64,000 nucleotides of DNA from Centrapalus pauciflorus (lineage: Eukaryota > Streptophyta > Magnoliopsida > Asterales > Asteraceae): the NCBI GenBank assembly GCA_020465985.1, contig JAANYP010002016.1, positions 1-64,000 on the forward strand. Reading direction: 5' to 3'. A model generated the notes under the pieces. That model searched no databases. It was not told the DNA's origin and saw only the letters and a program-made list of their open reading frames with translations. Positions 10,757-21,449 of this stretch are shown here, piece after piece; the first letter of the stretch is position 1; the number at the start of each line of letters is the position of its first letter. The position numbers and the translations under genes were made by a program.

Positions 10757-11343
10757 TGTAAGGTCACCTACCTATGGATCCTATCTTGACGCGACGCCGT
10801 CCAACGAGTGCGGAATCCTTGTTAGCGGTTTGACGAATAGACCACGCACACGAAACACAGACACACACACACACGATGATAGACGCAAACTAGAGCGCCC
10901 TGACACGTGATTCTCTCCAAGAACACAAAAAATTTCCTAGTATGTTCGTAATCGCCTCTGCCTATAATTCTCTACAAAAGTTTTTTTAATTAAAACAGAT
11001 TAACACTTAATTATAACCCCTGATTCGAACTTGCTCAGGACAAGTTCGACAAGGCCCAAGGCCCACGAACTTGTCCTCCATAAGTTCGAACCAGTGACTT
11101 TGAACTTACCTTTGAACTTATGTTTGAACTTATGTTTGAACTTATGTTTGAACTTAACTTTGAACTTATCTTTGAACTTATTGTACAACATCAATTACAA
11201 CCAAGTTCAAACATACATACAACCAATATCAAACATATATCAAACATATAACAAACATGTACAATTTGCAATTACGAACAAATTGACTATTACAAAATAT
11301 CGTCTATACTTAGACTGCTATCGCCACATAGAATGCACTAACA
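10757..11343 (-). repeat. Solo LTR of the A/E family (587 bp) in the element C gene
   Basis: Minus orientation: TGTAAGGTCACC at the left end, GCACTAACA at the right. Flanks CAGGC (10752-10756) and CAGGA (11344-11348) differ at one base and fit a 5-bp target-site duplication. There is no internal region, so this is a solo LTR left by LTR-LTR recombination. It contains a short run of TTTGAACTTATG units (about 11098-11180). It splits the accessory gene of element C. Confidence 0.8.
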
Positions 11344-11348
11344 CAGGA

Positions 11349-12054
11349 TGATTATAATCAGATGATGCTAAGGTGAACGAGACCGAAGTCCTAAATTTGG
11401 TCAAAGATGAAGGTGGTAAAGATAGTCTTGATATCGATGTACAAAAGGGCCCGTCTATCTACTCCTTCATATGATATCAAAAGAGAAGACGGGTCATCAC
11501 AACCGGTACACGAGAGTGATCTTGACTTCATGAACCCTGATGACATAGAAACAATGCATAATAAACTGAAAAACAAAGTCAAGGGGCCATTGAGTCATGT
11601 CATGGCTCTAGATGCTCTGACCAGGAGTATCAGACGACACTCCATCATAATGTGCCTAGGAGATTTTCAAATGGCTATCAAGAGCTATCTAGTTAAGGTG
11701 GGTCTAAGAGCTCCAGACCAGACAGTTTTTGCTGTCGATCATTAACCGATGTATCGGGTCTTCATGATAGCAGAGCAGGGCGTCATATTTTTGGATAAAC
11801 AAGGGAAAAAGAGGTTCTTGCATTGTGGGGAGTTGTCTTGTTATTCTGACAGCACACTACATTTAATAAGAGCAGAACACGATGATGCCCAGAAGTCTTC
11901 AGAGCTCAAGAAGAAGCCTAAGGAGTTACAAGACATTCTCAATGCAATAGAGCTAATCAATGACAGACAGCATGTTCGCCAAGTCACAAGAAGATTCGAC
12001 GTCGTAGTCGGTCTGCAAGAATTTGTTGAGAAAGCCTGCCACCTGCCACAATGA
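11349..12054 (+). pseudogene. Accessory gene of element C, C-terminal part (copy 1)
   Basis: Continuation of the decayed gene after the solo LTR. Open segments 11407-11745 and 11749-12054 are separated by an in-frame TAA at 11743-11745. The first includes MNPDDIETMHNKLKNKVKG and IKSYLVKVGLRAPDQTVF; the second includes YRVFMIAEQGVIFLDKQGKK and ends with a helical Lys/Glu-rich tail. The stop at 12052-12054 is followed at once by the polypurine tract, the same ORF-tract-LTR order as in A. A diverged second copy lies at 32031-32296 plus 34608-34937. Confidence 0.6.
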
Positions 12055-12070
12055 TTGAAAAGGGGGAGAT
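12055..12070 (+). promoter_or_regulatory. Polypurine tract of element C
   Basis: GAAAAGGGGGAGAT directly precedes the TG start of an LTR at 12071. A copy with one change lies at 34938-34953. Confidence 0.75.
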
Positions 12071-12411
12071 TGTTAAATGTTAAATTTCAATCCTGGGGTT
12101 CCATTTTGTAATAGATAGTTTTTATTTCATGTCAATGAAATTTCATTTCCTTTATATGTAAGCTTTTCTTTTATTTAGAAGTTGAGTGGCATAGATTGTA
12201 AACCCTTCAAACATTCAAATGTATTTAATAGAAACCCACGTAAGGTTTCCAACCTTTTGTCATTATTCCCATTATTCTTATAAAATCCGGCAGCTACACA
12301 CTTTTTCTCTCTGACAGTTCTTCAAAGATTGAGTATTATTCTGTTTGTTTATCTTGAGTAAATAATTTTTTATTGTATGTGAGTGCATGAATATTGATTG
12401 GGATCACAACA
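12071..12411 (+). repeat. 3' LTR of element C, copy 1 (341 bp)
   Basis: Begins TGTTAAATGTTAAATTTC after the polypurine tract and ends ATCACAACA. It is unrelated by eye to the A/E LTR family. A TTATAAAAT TATA-like motif occurs about 210 bp in. The paired copy is 34954-35296. No 5' LTR of element C is visible in the window. Confidence 0.7.
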
Positions 12412-13512
12412 ACAAATTAGTTGAGAAAATGATTGATCTTCTAAACTGGCTGAACTAGAATACCAACATCAGTTGCTTAAAGTAGATAAATTTGACTGTA
12501 TTTAAAAGTATGATTTTGTTTTGGTCGAAATAACAAAATTTAGAGAAAAACTCAAAGACATGGAATATGAATTCTATAAATGCAGACAAAATGATCAGAT
12601 AATAAACATGTATAAGCCTAAAGAATTGAAATGTAAAGAAGGCTTAGGATTTGTAGGTCCCAAAGTCATGGAAGAGATGATTGACAAGAAAAGGAGTCCT
12701 TTATATGATGTAGTAACCATGGGTCGAGGATTCGTTATGCGCTATAATGAAACATGGTCTGAAGTGCTAGCTGAAGAAGTGGCAAAATAAGCAAGGTCTG
12801 ATATAAAACAAATTAAGTTTGTATATAATTGGTTAAATTATGATTCCATCATTGGAAAACTAGACGCTACTTTTCATGAAGAAGAAGTGGTTGAACCAAA
12901 AGAGGTCATAATTGACCCGTCTTTGCCAAAACCTCAAGAATATATTCCATAATCTGTTTTAGAACAAGGTTCTTCTGATCTAGAACAGAGTCTGCAAACG
13001 ACATCACCATCTTTTGACTAAGAACGTAATCATTTCATAAAGAAATTGTCAGATCTCGAGGCCGAAATCGCTCGTCCTTACTCTTCCTTAGCTGACATTT
13101 CAAATCAGTCTGTCGTTAATAAGAAACTCTGTGACTTTGAGTTAGATTTTAAGGAGGCCAAGGCCTTGTTTGATTCTGACATAAATACATTTTTACGAAA
13201 CGAAAATGAATTTAATGAAACAAGGAGTCTGTTCTCTATTCGTGAACATAATTTTTGAATCGACGTTAAATCATTTGATAAGGAACGAGAACAACTCCTA
13301 GCCTCCATCAAGAGCTTAGAGTCTCAAGTCGTTTCCTAACTAAACATTAAGTCTCCATCTGTTTTTGTCATTAGCAATACAACTCCTATAGTTTTCTAAA
13401 AAATACTTCTGAGACCAAAGAGACATCCTCTGAACAACAACAAAAACTTCGTTTGGAAATAAAGAAAGCCAAAGAACCAATGATTGTCTCTGTTATGGTC
13501 CTAAAAGGCGAT
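12412..13512 (+). pseudogene. Retroelement gag-like coiled-coil coding remnant
   Basis: Open pieces at 12521-12790 (KFREKLKDMEYEFYKCRQND) and 13046-13258 (SDLEAEIARPYSSLADIS), plus linkers with stops, read as a Lys/Glu/Asp-rich, probably coiled-coil protein such as occurs in the Gag spacer of copia elements. No zinc knuckle or enzyme motif is seen. It is the sequence into which element C inserted on the left and which abuts the G LTR on the right. Element membership is uncertain. Confidence 0.45.
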
Positions 13513-13742
13513 TGTTAGGAACAAATATATAGAGACGAAAACAATTATTATTGTAAGTATAGGGACTAGGTTTGTCAATTCTAGAAAGTTTAGTTTAGGG
13601 GTATATAAACAAATTCTAAGGAATATGTTTATAGACTTTTGCCATATTTTTCTTTGTATTTCACGTTGAGAGCAAAGTCAATCATTTCAATAAAAGAGAA
13701 TTTTGTGTTCATGTTGTGATTCTCCAAGAGCTGTTATTATCA
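13513..13742 (+). repeat. LTR of element G (230 bp)
   Basis: Starts TGTTAGGAACAAATATATAG, ends TTATTATCA, and is followed after two bases by a tRNA-Met primer-binding site, so it acts as a 5' LTR. A/T-rich with an AATAAAAG signal near the end. No second copy is visible in the window; the duplicated block at 35588 has lost it by deletion. Confidence 0.6.
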
Positions 13743-13744
13743 AT

Positions 13745-13757
13745 TGGTATCAGAGAC
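13745..13757 (+). promoter_or_regulatory. Primer-binding site of element G
   Basis: TGGTATCAGAGAC matches the complement of the plant initiator tRNA-Met 3' end with one or two mismatches at the 3' side. Confidence 0.7.
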
Positions 13758-14102
13758 TAGGGGGTGAAACAATCACAAATATCATAGTAATTTAATTTTT
13801 CAAAAAATTTATTGAGTTTTTTTGAAAATATTCAAAAATCTGAAAATTTCGTGTGGTTTTTGATCCCATGGATGTTTGAGCTTCAAAATCTGATTGATTA
13901 TTTAGTTAAAAAGACGAATGTATTGATATAAGTCCCACATCTTATCTCCAAACACACAGAAAGTATTTGGGATTTTTCTGATTTTTTAAGAAAGTATGTG
14001 TTCTTGCAGTTCTTGGTCGATTTGAGGTTTTTAATCGGGTTTTAGACAAAGTCACTTCGCAAAAAGTGTTACTGCACTAAAAATGCATCTACGCTGCAAG
14101 TT
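13758..14102 (+). other. Untranslated leader of element G, copy 1
   Basis: A/T-rich leader without an ORF, interrupted at 14103 by element F. The part from about 13950 is repeated at 35590-35742, and the leader resumes after F at 38396. Confidence 0.5.
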
Positions 14103-14397
14103 TGTTATTCAGTCAAATATCAATCACGATCAATATTCAATCAATTAAGATCAAGATCAGATGCAAAACTAACCGAATGATTTGTATTCAACAGAGAAGG
14201 ACTTACAATTCGTAAAGTTGAAGCACTGAACCCCAGGCACAAAAAATCTGTACAAGACAAGAATGATCCGTGCAATTAATTGTACAACCATACACAAACA
14301 GTACTAGACATTTCTCTTTATATACAATTAAACTATTTACAAATTACAAAACCAACCCTAGACTTATTATATTCATCAACAATACAAATTCCCAACA
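14103..14397 (-). repeat. 3' LTR of element F, copy 1 (295 bp)
   Basis: Minus orientation; plus-strand ends are TGTTATTCAG and CCCAACA. A polypurine tract on the minus strand (TCCCCC at 14400-14406 on plus) adjoins it. Nearly the same as 35743-36037 and 38101-38395. Confidence 0.8.
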
Positions 14398-14521
14398 ATC
14401 TCCCCCTTTGATGAATGATAATTAGTCTTTAGTCATTAAGCCCAAGTTTCATCTAGAATCTTCTAATGCTCTTTCGATTCATCAGCTTCCACTCAATCTT
14501 TGCAATAAACTCTACCATCAA

Positions 14522-14902
14522 TTATCTATCATATGAACTCAGACCTCTTTTCTTCCTATACCGCTTTGAATCAGCTGCATGTTTTCCTTTTAGACTAGTC
14601 ATCACCTTTTGAAAAGTACCATCACAATATTTGTTTAGCTCAACATTCCACATGACTCCCTTTTTTTGATCTTTATCTTTATAAATCACCACCGGATGCT
14701 TAGCCATATTAGCATCATATTCTTTGAGATTTTCCATGTACTTGATAAATCGGTTTGGCGCTGTGATATTTATTCGTCTCATTCCTCTGTCGACTCCTAT
14801 CTGAATATCTTGCATAGACATGAGAACAAGTTTTGTGTGCATCAAGTGAAATAAAGCCTTGAGTGCAAACCGACAATTTTCATCTCTTTTATTCTGGCAC
14901 AT
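14522..14902 (-). pseudogene. Element F accessory protein, C-terminal part (copy 1, 126 aa)
   Basis: Reads MCQNKRDENCRFALKALF through RRINITAPNRFIKYMENLKE and a basic C-terminus. It belongs to a short ORF that fills element F and is interrupted at 14915 by element B, so its N-terminal portion is found only in copy 2 (37130-38081). The segment NKYCDGTFQKVM is of a kind I associate with C-terminal regions of retroelement accessory proteins; no enzyme motif is visible. Its copy at 36160-36540 is frameshifted. Confidence 0.55.
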
Positions 14903-14914
14903 CTCATTAAAAAG

Positions 14915-15456
14915 TGTAAGGTCACCTACCTACGGATCTGATCTTGACGCGACACCTTCCAAAGAGTGTGGAATCCTCGTTAGGGGTTTAACGGATCGAT
15001 CACACACACGGAAACCAGGAGACGAACACAATGATAGTCGACACGACGAATGGCCCAACACGTGTATTTTTCCGAAACGACTCTCTGAAATTTCACAAGT
15101 TCGTACGTGCACTATACGAGCTCTAGATGCTAATTTCTGCAAAAGTCTATTAATCAAACGGATCAACTCTTAATTGTAGAGGTTAAATTCAAACTTAGCT
15201 TAAACAAGTTCGTTTAGGCCCAAGCCCACGAACTTGTCCACTACTTATTCGAACTTAGGTTCACTAAGTTTAAACCCTAGCCTTGAACTTATTCTTGAAC
15301 TTATCTTTGAACTTGTTCGTGAACTTATGTTTTGAACTTATGTAAACGTCATACACAAACAAGATCAAACATACATAACTTGAACTTGCAAAGCCTGATC
15401 TATTCCAAAAGACAATCTATACTTAGATTGCTATCGTCACACAGGGTGCACTAACA
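14915..15456 (-). repeat. 3' LTR of element B (542 bp)
   Basis: Plus-strand ends TGTAAGGTCACC and GCACTAACA. By hand comparison its first 190 bp differ from the solo LTR at 36554-37124 at roughly 7 percent of positions. It shares the family signature CTATCGTCAC near the right end. Confidence 0.85.
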
Positions 15457-15476
15457 AACCCCCCCTTGGCGATAGC
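15430..15476 (-). promoter_or_regulatory. Polypurine tract with bracketing inverted repeat (element B)
   Basis: On the minus strand the tract AAGGGGGGGTT (15457-15467) abuts the LTR. Arms GCTATCGTCA (15430-15439) and TGGCGATAGC (15467-15476) pair except for one change that would be a G-U wobble in RNA. Confidence 0.65.
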
Positions 15477-15542
15477 TTCTATATAGATATTCAACTAGTC
15501 TATAGAACTAGGCTAATTCAAAATACTTCCAGCATGAAGTCC

Positions 15543-16890
15543 CTATTCAACGCAAACCTTTACAACATTCTGATATTTTCTGCCTTCAGTCTTCATATGT
15601 GCATCATAAGAGATTTTTTGAACATGAAGCTTGAGCAGATCATATTTAGATAGGTTGACCAGGTGCAAGGGGTCGTACACCTTCAAAATCACTTTTTCTT
15701 CAAGGTCTTCCATAGCTGCTTCGCCTGTCTCACTTTCCACACACCACCAGTTCAAATTGCCCAAAACGTCTTGAGGCATTGGCTTCAGAGGAACCTTCTT
15801 CAAACATTTAACTGATTTGTAATACATCTTCATCCAGGGTCTGCCAGTTAGAACATCGATTCTCGTATGATCCATTATCCTCTTTCCTACTCGTAAATTT
15901 AGTTTTTCAAACTTTCTAGACCTCCCTTCTCTTCTAATAATCTTGGAAACTACTTCAGCATAGGGATCGTCTTCGATGTTGACGAGCTCTTTCCATGCTA
16001 AGGCCTTTATCTCAACTTTAGGAAGTGAATTGAAGTCCTTCAATCTTCTCCTCAGATATCGTAGGCCATCCTTTCTCTTAATAATAAAATGTTGCAGTTC
16101 TCGATCAAAGAACCAGCTAAGAATGCTCCCTGACAGCTTTCCAGCACTAAGCACTTTCATCTTTTCCTTTAATTACACAACCTTCTTCTCTGTCTTGAAC
16201 CACAACCTTTTCTTTTCTTCAGCAGTCAGCTCCCTATCAGGCTCTTCTACCTTTGATTCAACATTTAAAGCGGCTTTAAATGCTTTGATGTCAATCATAT
16301 TTTGTTCTGTCGTCGTATACGTATCAGTGATAGGTTGTTGCTGAATAACAATTTCATCAGCTTCATCTTCCTCATCGACTAATACCTCGTCATCTGATTT
16401 CCAGTCCGTAATGTCTTCTGGAACAAATTCCCCTTCTTCAAGATCTTCTATCTCATCTTCGAAGTCAAACATCACGTCTTCATCATCATCTATTCCTGTT
16501 AATGCTTCAATCATTTCTTGCTAAAAAGGCTATGAGGCTTCTGGAGCTTTGCCTTTATATGACCTGCTCCTGAGCTAGATGTTCCAGGCTCCCCCTGAAT
16601 CTCAGCTTGCTGAGCAGTCTCACGTGGAAGATCTGCTACCACACTATTTTTTGCGTCTCTGGGTCACCTTCTTCATCGTCATCTTTTCTTTAAACTCTCC
16701 TTAGCTCAACTCCTCTGCAACTGCTCTCCCCCTGAGCTTGTAGATCTTTCATTATTTGCTCAACCAGGGTCTGCAGAGTCAGAATTTGAGACTGTAGAGC
16801 TGACATTGCTTCTTGTTGAGCAGCCACTTTTGTTTGTAACTGAGCATTCTGCTGCTCTAACCTTGAGTTATGTTGCTGGAGCTCGTTCAC
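15543..16890 (-). pseudogene. Accessory ORF2 of element B (decayed)
   Basis: Three open pieces make up the protein: coiled coil (16890-16690, NELQQHNSRLEQQNAQLQTK), acidic region (16514-16173, DDEDVMFDFEDEIEDLEEG) and the conserved C-terminal domain (16160-15543, ILSWFFDRELQHFIIKRKDG, ending VVKVCVE). Stops or frameshifts separate them (for example near 16165 and between 16514 and 16690). It corresponds to A 2260-3702 and E 20057-21400. Function unknown. Confidence 0.7.
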
Positions 16891-16899
16891 AGCTTGAGA

Positions 16900-18444
16900 T
16901 AGCTAGAATATTTGGATTGTCTGGAAGTCTACTTTGCTTTTCAGCTCTGTGAATCGCTGGTTGTCAGAAAATGTAGTGGAAGTGGATGGAGTCGAAGTCA
17001 ATGTGGATGGAGCAGTGGTTACGGCAGATGAGATGGTAGGTGAAGTAGACGGAGCTCCTTGACGTATGCGTTGTCGCTTTGCCCTTTGTTGTGCAGAATT
17101 GCTGCTTTTCTTCTAAAATAAAGTCCTCATCTCCAGCATCTTCATCACGGAGTGCAGGACGTGACATCTTTCTTCGGCTCACAACAACTCTAGAGCCATA
17201 TCTTCCAAATGAAAAAATTAGATTAACATCGTCAGCTTCAGCTCGTCCTCGTCTGAACTCGAGTCTGATTCAGATTCAGAAGCGGTCTCTACCTGACCTT
17301 CTGTTGGTTCTTCCTGACTCTCGATTCCTTCACATACACCGACCGGTGGCTGATATTCGTCAATCTCCCTAAATATGTCATCCATGTCATGAAGAGGTTC
17401 CAAAATATCTTGTACTAGCTGTTCTACTATGTTTTCCTGGGCGGCTGCTCCTTCGTCAAATATTTCTTGCAAGTCTGTTCTCTCTGATCAGGCTATGTTG
17501 CCGATGTTGATGGCCCAACTGCCTCTTCAGTTGGTTGTGGACGTGGAGTTGTCCTAGCAACCGGAGCTCTCCTAGCCGGTGCTTGTTGTGGTGGAGGTTG
17601 TTGCGATTGTGGTTGGCGTTGAGGTACATCACCTACCCAATCATCGCCTTCTGGGGCAACAAAATCCGGATCTATAATGGCCCCAAAGAGAGGAGCCACC
17701 TGAGGCTTTACTTGCTCAGCCCTTCGCGCATTGTGGGACTGGCAGTCGGCAAAAATTCTCTTGTCAATGATTGCTATGCCAGTTTGCTCTGGAAGCGTCG
17801 GTAAGTCTGGCAGGAAATGGCGGATGATCATCATTATGAAGCGCGGATACATGACAAATCTTTCTCGGGTGGAAGTAGAAATTTGATGGACAAACTCCCC
17901 AAAGAACATTTCTGAGAAGCTGAACTTCTGATTGTAGACGAGTGAGATCAATGCTGACTGTAGCTTGGACACCATTGTGTCGAAACCCTCATTCTTGGGA
18001 GCAAAGCAAACCATGATCACATGGACCAGATATCTCCACTGGCCAATGAGGCCGCTTTTAATGTATGAAGGCTTGGATATATCAAAAGTGCATAACCCGT
18101 TCTTTAGGTAGCTTGCCTTATCGGAGCTGGGAAATTTATCAGGCCGGCTTCTTGATCAACTGTCCCCAGTTGCAAAATATCTCAGAGATGGTCAGCAGAA
18201 AACGCAATTGGATGTCCACCTACTCTTGTACGGAGAACTGTAGGGGTAACAGTGCAATCGACTTGCAAATGCTGCAAAAATTGCGAACGTACGTAAGTAT
18301 GATTGGCTGATTGTGCGTCAACGCATAGACCACCCTGGAATGTGACAGGAATTCTATCACTTGCCGGTACGGCTAAGCCTCCGGAAGCTGAAAGTCCACA
18401 ACTATCACCATATTATGTTTATTGAACAACACGCGGTCTTCCAT
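16900..18444 (-). pseudogene. Accessory ORF1 of element B (decayed)
   Basis: The start ATG at 18444 follows a TGTGTAG acceptor-like sequence and AT, as in A and E. The N-terminal domain is broken between 18444 and 18020, open from 18020 to 17493 (MIMVCFAPKNEGFDTMVSKL, then a Gln/Pro-rich stretch instead of the pure Gln tract of A), then 17472-17218 (acidic), then 17182-16964. Corresponds to A 683-2287. No signal peptide or membrane helix is seen. Confidence 0.65.
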
Positions 18445-19316
18445 ATCTACACAGAAATTACAATTAAAATGTTAGAAAATTAATTTTCGAAAATATATGT
18501 TATTCGAACTTGATTAACTTCGAAGGTTAACACAATCAAACTTACATAAATTCGAGACTATAACACATTCGAACTTAATTAAGTTCTAACAGTCCTTTGA
18601 CCTTCGAACTTACTTAAGTTCGAGAATCCTATTCGAACATGTCTGACTTTGAACTTATGGATATTTTAACTTCGAAGTCCTGACAAGTTCGAACCATAAG
18701 AACAAGTTCGAACGATGATGAACAAGTTTGAATATGGACACTTTAAACTTGAAAACCATGATTTTAACCCTTTTAGACTTAATTAACTGTAGAATCTAGT
18801 CTCAATGGGTTCTAATTAGGTTTATGCATCATTAATTTTAGGTTTTTGCTTTTAAAACTTGTGTTCTAAGGCACCTAGTTCTAAATGACACAAAAACTCA
18901 AAATTTGTCGATTTTAACGACTAAAAAGTCCTAATCTTACACTTACTTAGTTATTGTTGGTTCAATACACCTAAGTGTGTAGATAGGTTCGAGAAACAGT
19001 AGCAAACTTCGAGAAACAGGAGACAAAATCGAATTTCCATAAGTTCATGGGACAAGTTCGAGATCGCTCTGGTAAGTTCGAGTGGTTAAATAAAAGTGTA
19101 GATGAATTGAATGAAGCACTGTTGACGTATTTATATCCAACCACCTTCGAACTTAGGTCAAGTTCGAACTTACAGCAAATTCGAATATAACTTCGAACTT
19201 GGCTGTTGTTCGAACTTAAATGAAAATTTTGAATATTCTTGAATAAAATCCAACTTTTTCAACTTTTTCACTTAACGGAAGTTTTTCAACTTTGCAAAAC
19301 ATTCACACCAAGCAAC
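18445..19316 (-). repeat. Element B spacer rich in TTCGAA/GTTCGA motifs
   Basis: Noncoding. Read on the minus strand it lies upstream of ORF1 and begins with the acceptor-like sequence (18447-18454). TTCGAACTT-type motifs occur every 20-60 bp. It ends at the AGATT duplication where element E inserted; the continuation is 31435-32030. Confidence 0.6.
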
Positions 19317-19321
19317 AGATT
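19317..19321. other. Target-site duplication AGATT, left copy (element E)
   Basis: AGATT here and at 31430-31434 flank the two LTR ends exactly, showing that everything between them entered as one insertion. Confidence 0.85.
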
Positions 19322-19946
19322 TCTAAGGTCTTGAACTCACGGATCTATCTAGACGCGACACCGTCCAACGAGTGCGGAATCCTCTTTAGCGGCTTGAGGG
19401 TAAGATCACGCACACGAAACACGGAGACTACCACGACGCTAGACGAACAACCTTGAACGCCCCCACACGATGATTCTCTCCGAAAGCACTCTCTGAATAC
19501 TAGTAAACTCGAGATCGCCTTTTGCTTAATCACTCACTGAAATTCTGCAAAAGTCTTATAATTATTCGAGTTTACCCTTAATTATACTGACAGATTCGAG
19601 TTTGTCTTTGGACAAAATCGAATCAGGCCCAAGGCCCATTCGAATTTGTCCTCAATGAAACTTTCGAATTTACCTTAAGCACAAATTCGAATTTAGATCA
19701 AATTCGAATTTGACTATTAAACTTATGTTTGATCTTCTGTTTTAACTTATGTTTGAAAATATATTTGAACCATATGTTTGAACTTCTTGTAATATGTTAC
19801 ACCAAGTTCAAACATACAAACAAAAAATATCAAACACACATAATCACATATATCAAACACTAGTCAATATTCAATACTACGTAACTTGACTTACACAAAA
19901 TGTTAACTATACTTGGACTGCTATCGTCACACAGGGTGTACCAACA
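19322..19946 (-). repeat. 3' LTR of element E (625 bp)
   Basis: Plus-strand ends TCTAAGGTC (first G of the usual TG changed) and GTACCAACA. It matches 30809-31429 over its full length. Confidence 0.9.
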
Positions 19947-19966
19947 GACTCCCCCTTGACGATAGC
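19920..19966 (-). promoter_or_regulatory. Polypurine tract with bracketing 10-bp inverted repeat (element E)
   Basis: The minus-strand tract AAGGGGGAGTC (19947-19957) abuts the 3' LTR. Arms GCTATCGTCA (19920-19929) and TGACGATAGC (19957-19966) are perfect complements with a 27-nt loop, the same geometry as in element A. Confidence 0.75.
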
Positions 19967-20056
19967 TTCTAACTATTTACATTTTGACTAAGTACTTGGT
20001 CTATTCACACTACTACCAGCATACCGACCTTGTTCAACACAAACCTTAACCAAATT

Positions 20057-21400
20057 CTAATACATTTTGGCCTCAGATTCCATATGTGCATCACACGAGA
20101 TTTTGTGAGCATGAAGCACTTTAAAATCATCTTTGGACAGATTAACTAGGTGCAGCGGATCATACACTCTAAGAATCACCTTTTCTTCTAGGTCTTCCAT
20201 TACCGCTTCACCTGTCTCGCTTTCAACGTACCACCAGTTGAGATTACCCAACACATTCTGTGGCATCGGCTTCAGAGGGACCTTCTTTAAACATCTAACT
20301 GGTTTGTACTGAATTTTCATCCATGGCCTACCAGTCGGAGGATCAATTCTTGTATGGTCCATCACCCTTTTGCCAATTCTTGGATTGAGCCTTTCAAATT
20401 TCCTCGACCTCCCTTCCCTTCTTATGATCTTAGCAATGATTTCAGCGTAGGGATCGTCTCCGATATTGATAAGATCCTTCCATGCCAACGCTTTTATCTC
20501 AACCTTTGGTAGTGAGTTGAAATCTTTCAATCTTCTCCTGAGATACTGGAGGCCGTCCTTTCTCTTGATGATAAACAGCTGCAGTTCTCGATCAAAGAAC
20601 CAGCTAAGTATATTTCCGGACAGCTTTCCAGCACTAGGCACAAGCATCTTTTCCCTCAATTCTATATCCTTCTTCTCTGCCCTAAACCATAGCTTTCTCT
20701 GTTCTGCATCAGTAAGCTCCCTGGCAGGCTCTTCAGCTTGTGATTCAACATTTAAAGCAACTTTAACAGCTTCTATGTCAATTACATTATGTTCCTCCGG
20801 CACATATGTATCAGTGATGGGATTCACCTGAATAATGATTTCATTAGCTTCATCTTCCTCATCACCTAATACCTCATCATCTGGTTGCCATTCAGGAACA
20901 TCTTCTAGAATAATCTCTCCTTCTTCCAGCTCATCAATCTCGTCTTCAAAGTCAAAATCTAACACCTCTTCCTCAATATTCATCTGAGCTTCAATCATTT
21001 CGTTCATGTCGCTCTCCATGACCTTTGAGGAACTCACCTCACCTCCTTCAGCTCCAGTCTGACTTGGCTCCCCCTAAAGTTCGGCATGTTGAGCAGCAGA
21101 AAACCCTACTGGCTCATTGTCTTTTGGTGCATCGGCATCATTGCCTTCATCATCATCCCTTCTCAACTCCTCAGCATCCCTGCAACTATTCTCCCCCTGA
21201 GCCTTTAGGTTTTTCATTAATTGCTCAATCAGGGACCTCATAGTGCGGATTTCTGCAGCCTGATCTGCGACGAATGTCTTCAACTCAAGATTCTCTTGTT
21301 CAATCTCTGTAACAGACGTCTTCAATTCTACATTTTCTTTGTCAATATTTGCATTATACGCTTGTATCTCGCCGACAGCTTTAGTGAGCTGAAATAATTG
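20057..21400 (-). pseudogene. Accessory ORF2 region of element E
   Basis: The main open segment 21037-20057 (326 aa) has an acidic N-terminal half (EEEVLDFDFEDEIDELEEGE) and the conserved C-terminal domain (ILSWFFDRELQLFIIKRKDG, VILRVYDPLHLVNLSKDD). The preceding segment 21325-21074 is coiled-coil-like (ENLELKTFVADQAAEIRTMR), and the frame can be followed upstream into ORF1 territory with few breaks, which suggests that the ancestral protein was one chain of about 1,000 residues. A TAG near 21075 separates the pieces. Function unknown; same family as A 2260-3702 and B 15543-16890. Confidence 0.7.
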
Positions 21401-21449
21401 GACTTGTTGGAAATCAACCTTGCTTCTGAGCTTAGAAAGCCGTTGATTG

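Noticed and set aside
13745..13757. tRNA-like sequence
   Set aside because: Only the short primer-binding complement of tRNA-Met is present; no cloverleaf could be drawn around it or around the other PBS sites.
18445..19316. TTCGAA motifs as heat-shock elements
   Set aside because: Heat-shock elements need TTCnnGAA spacing; here TTC and GAA are directly joined, so the match fails.
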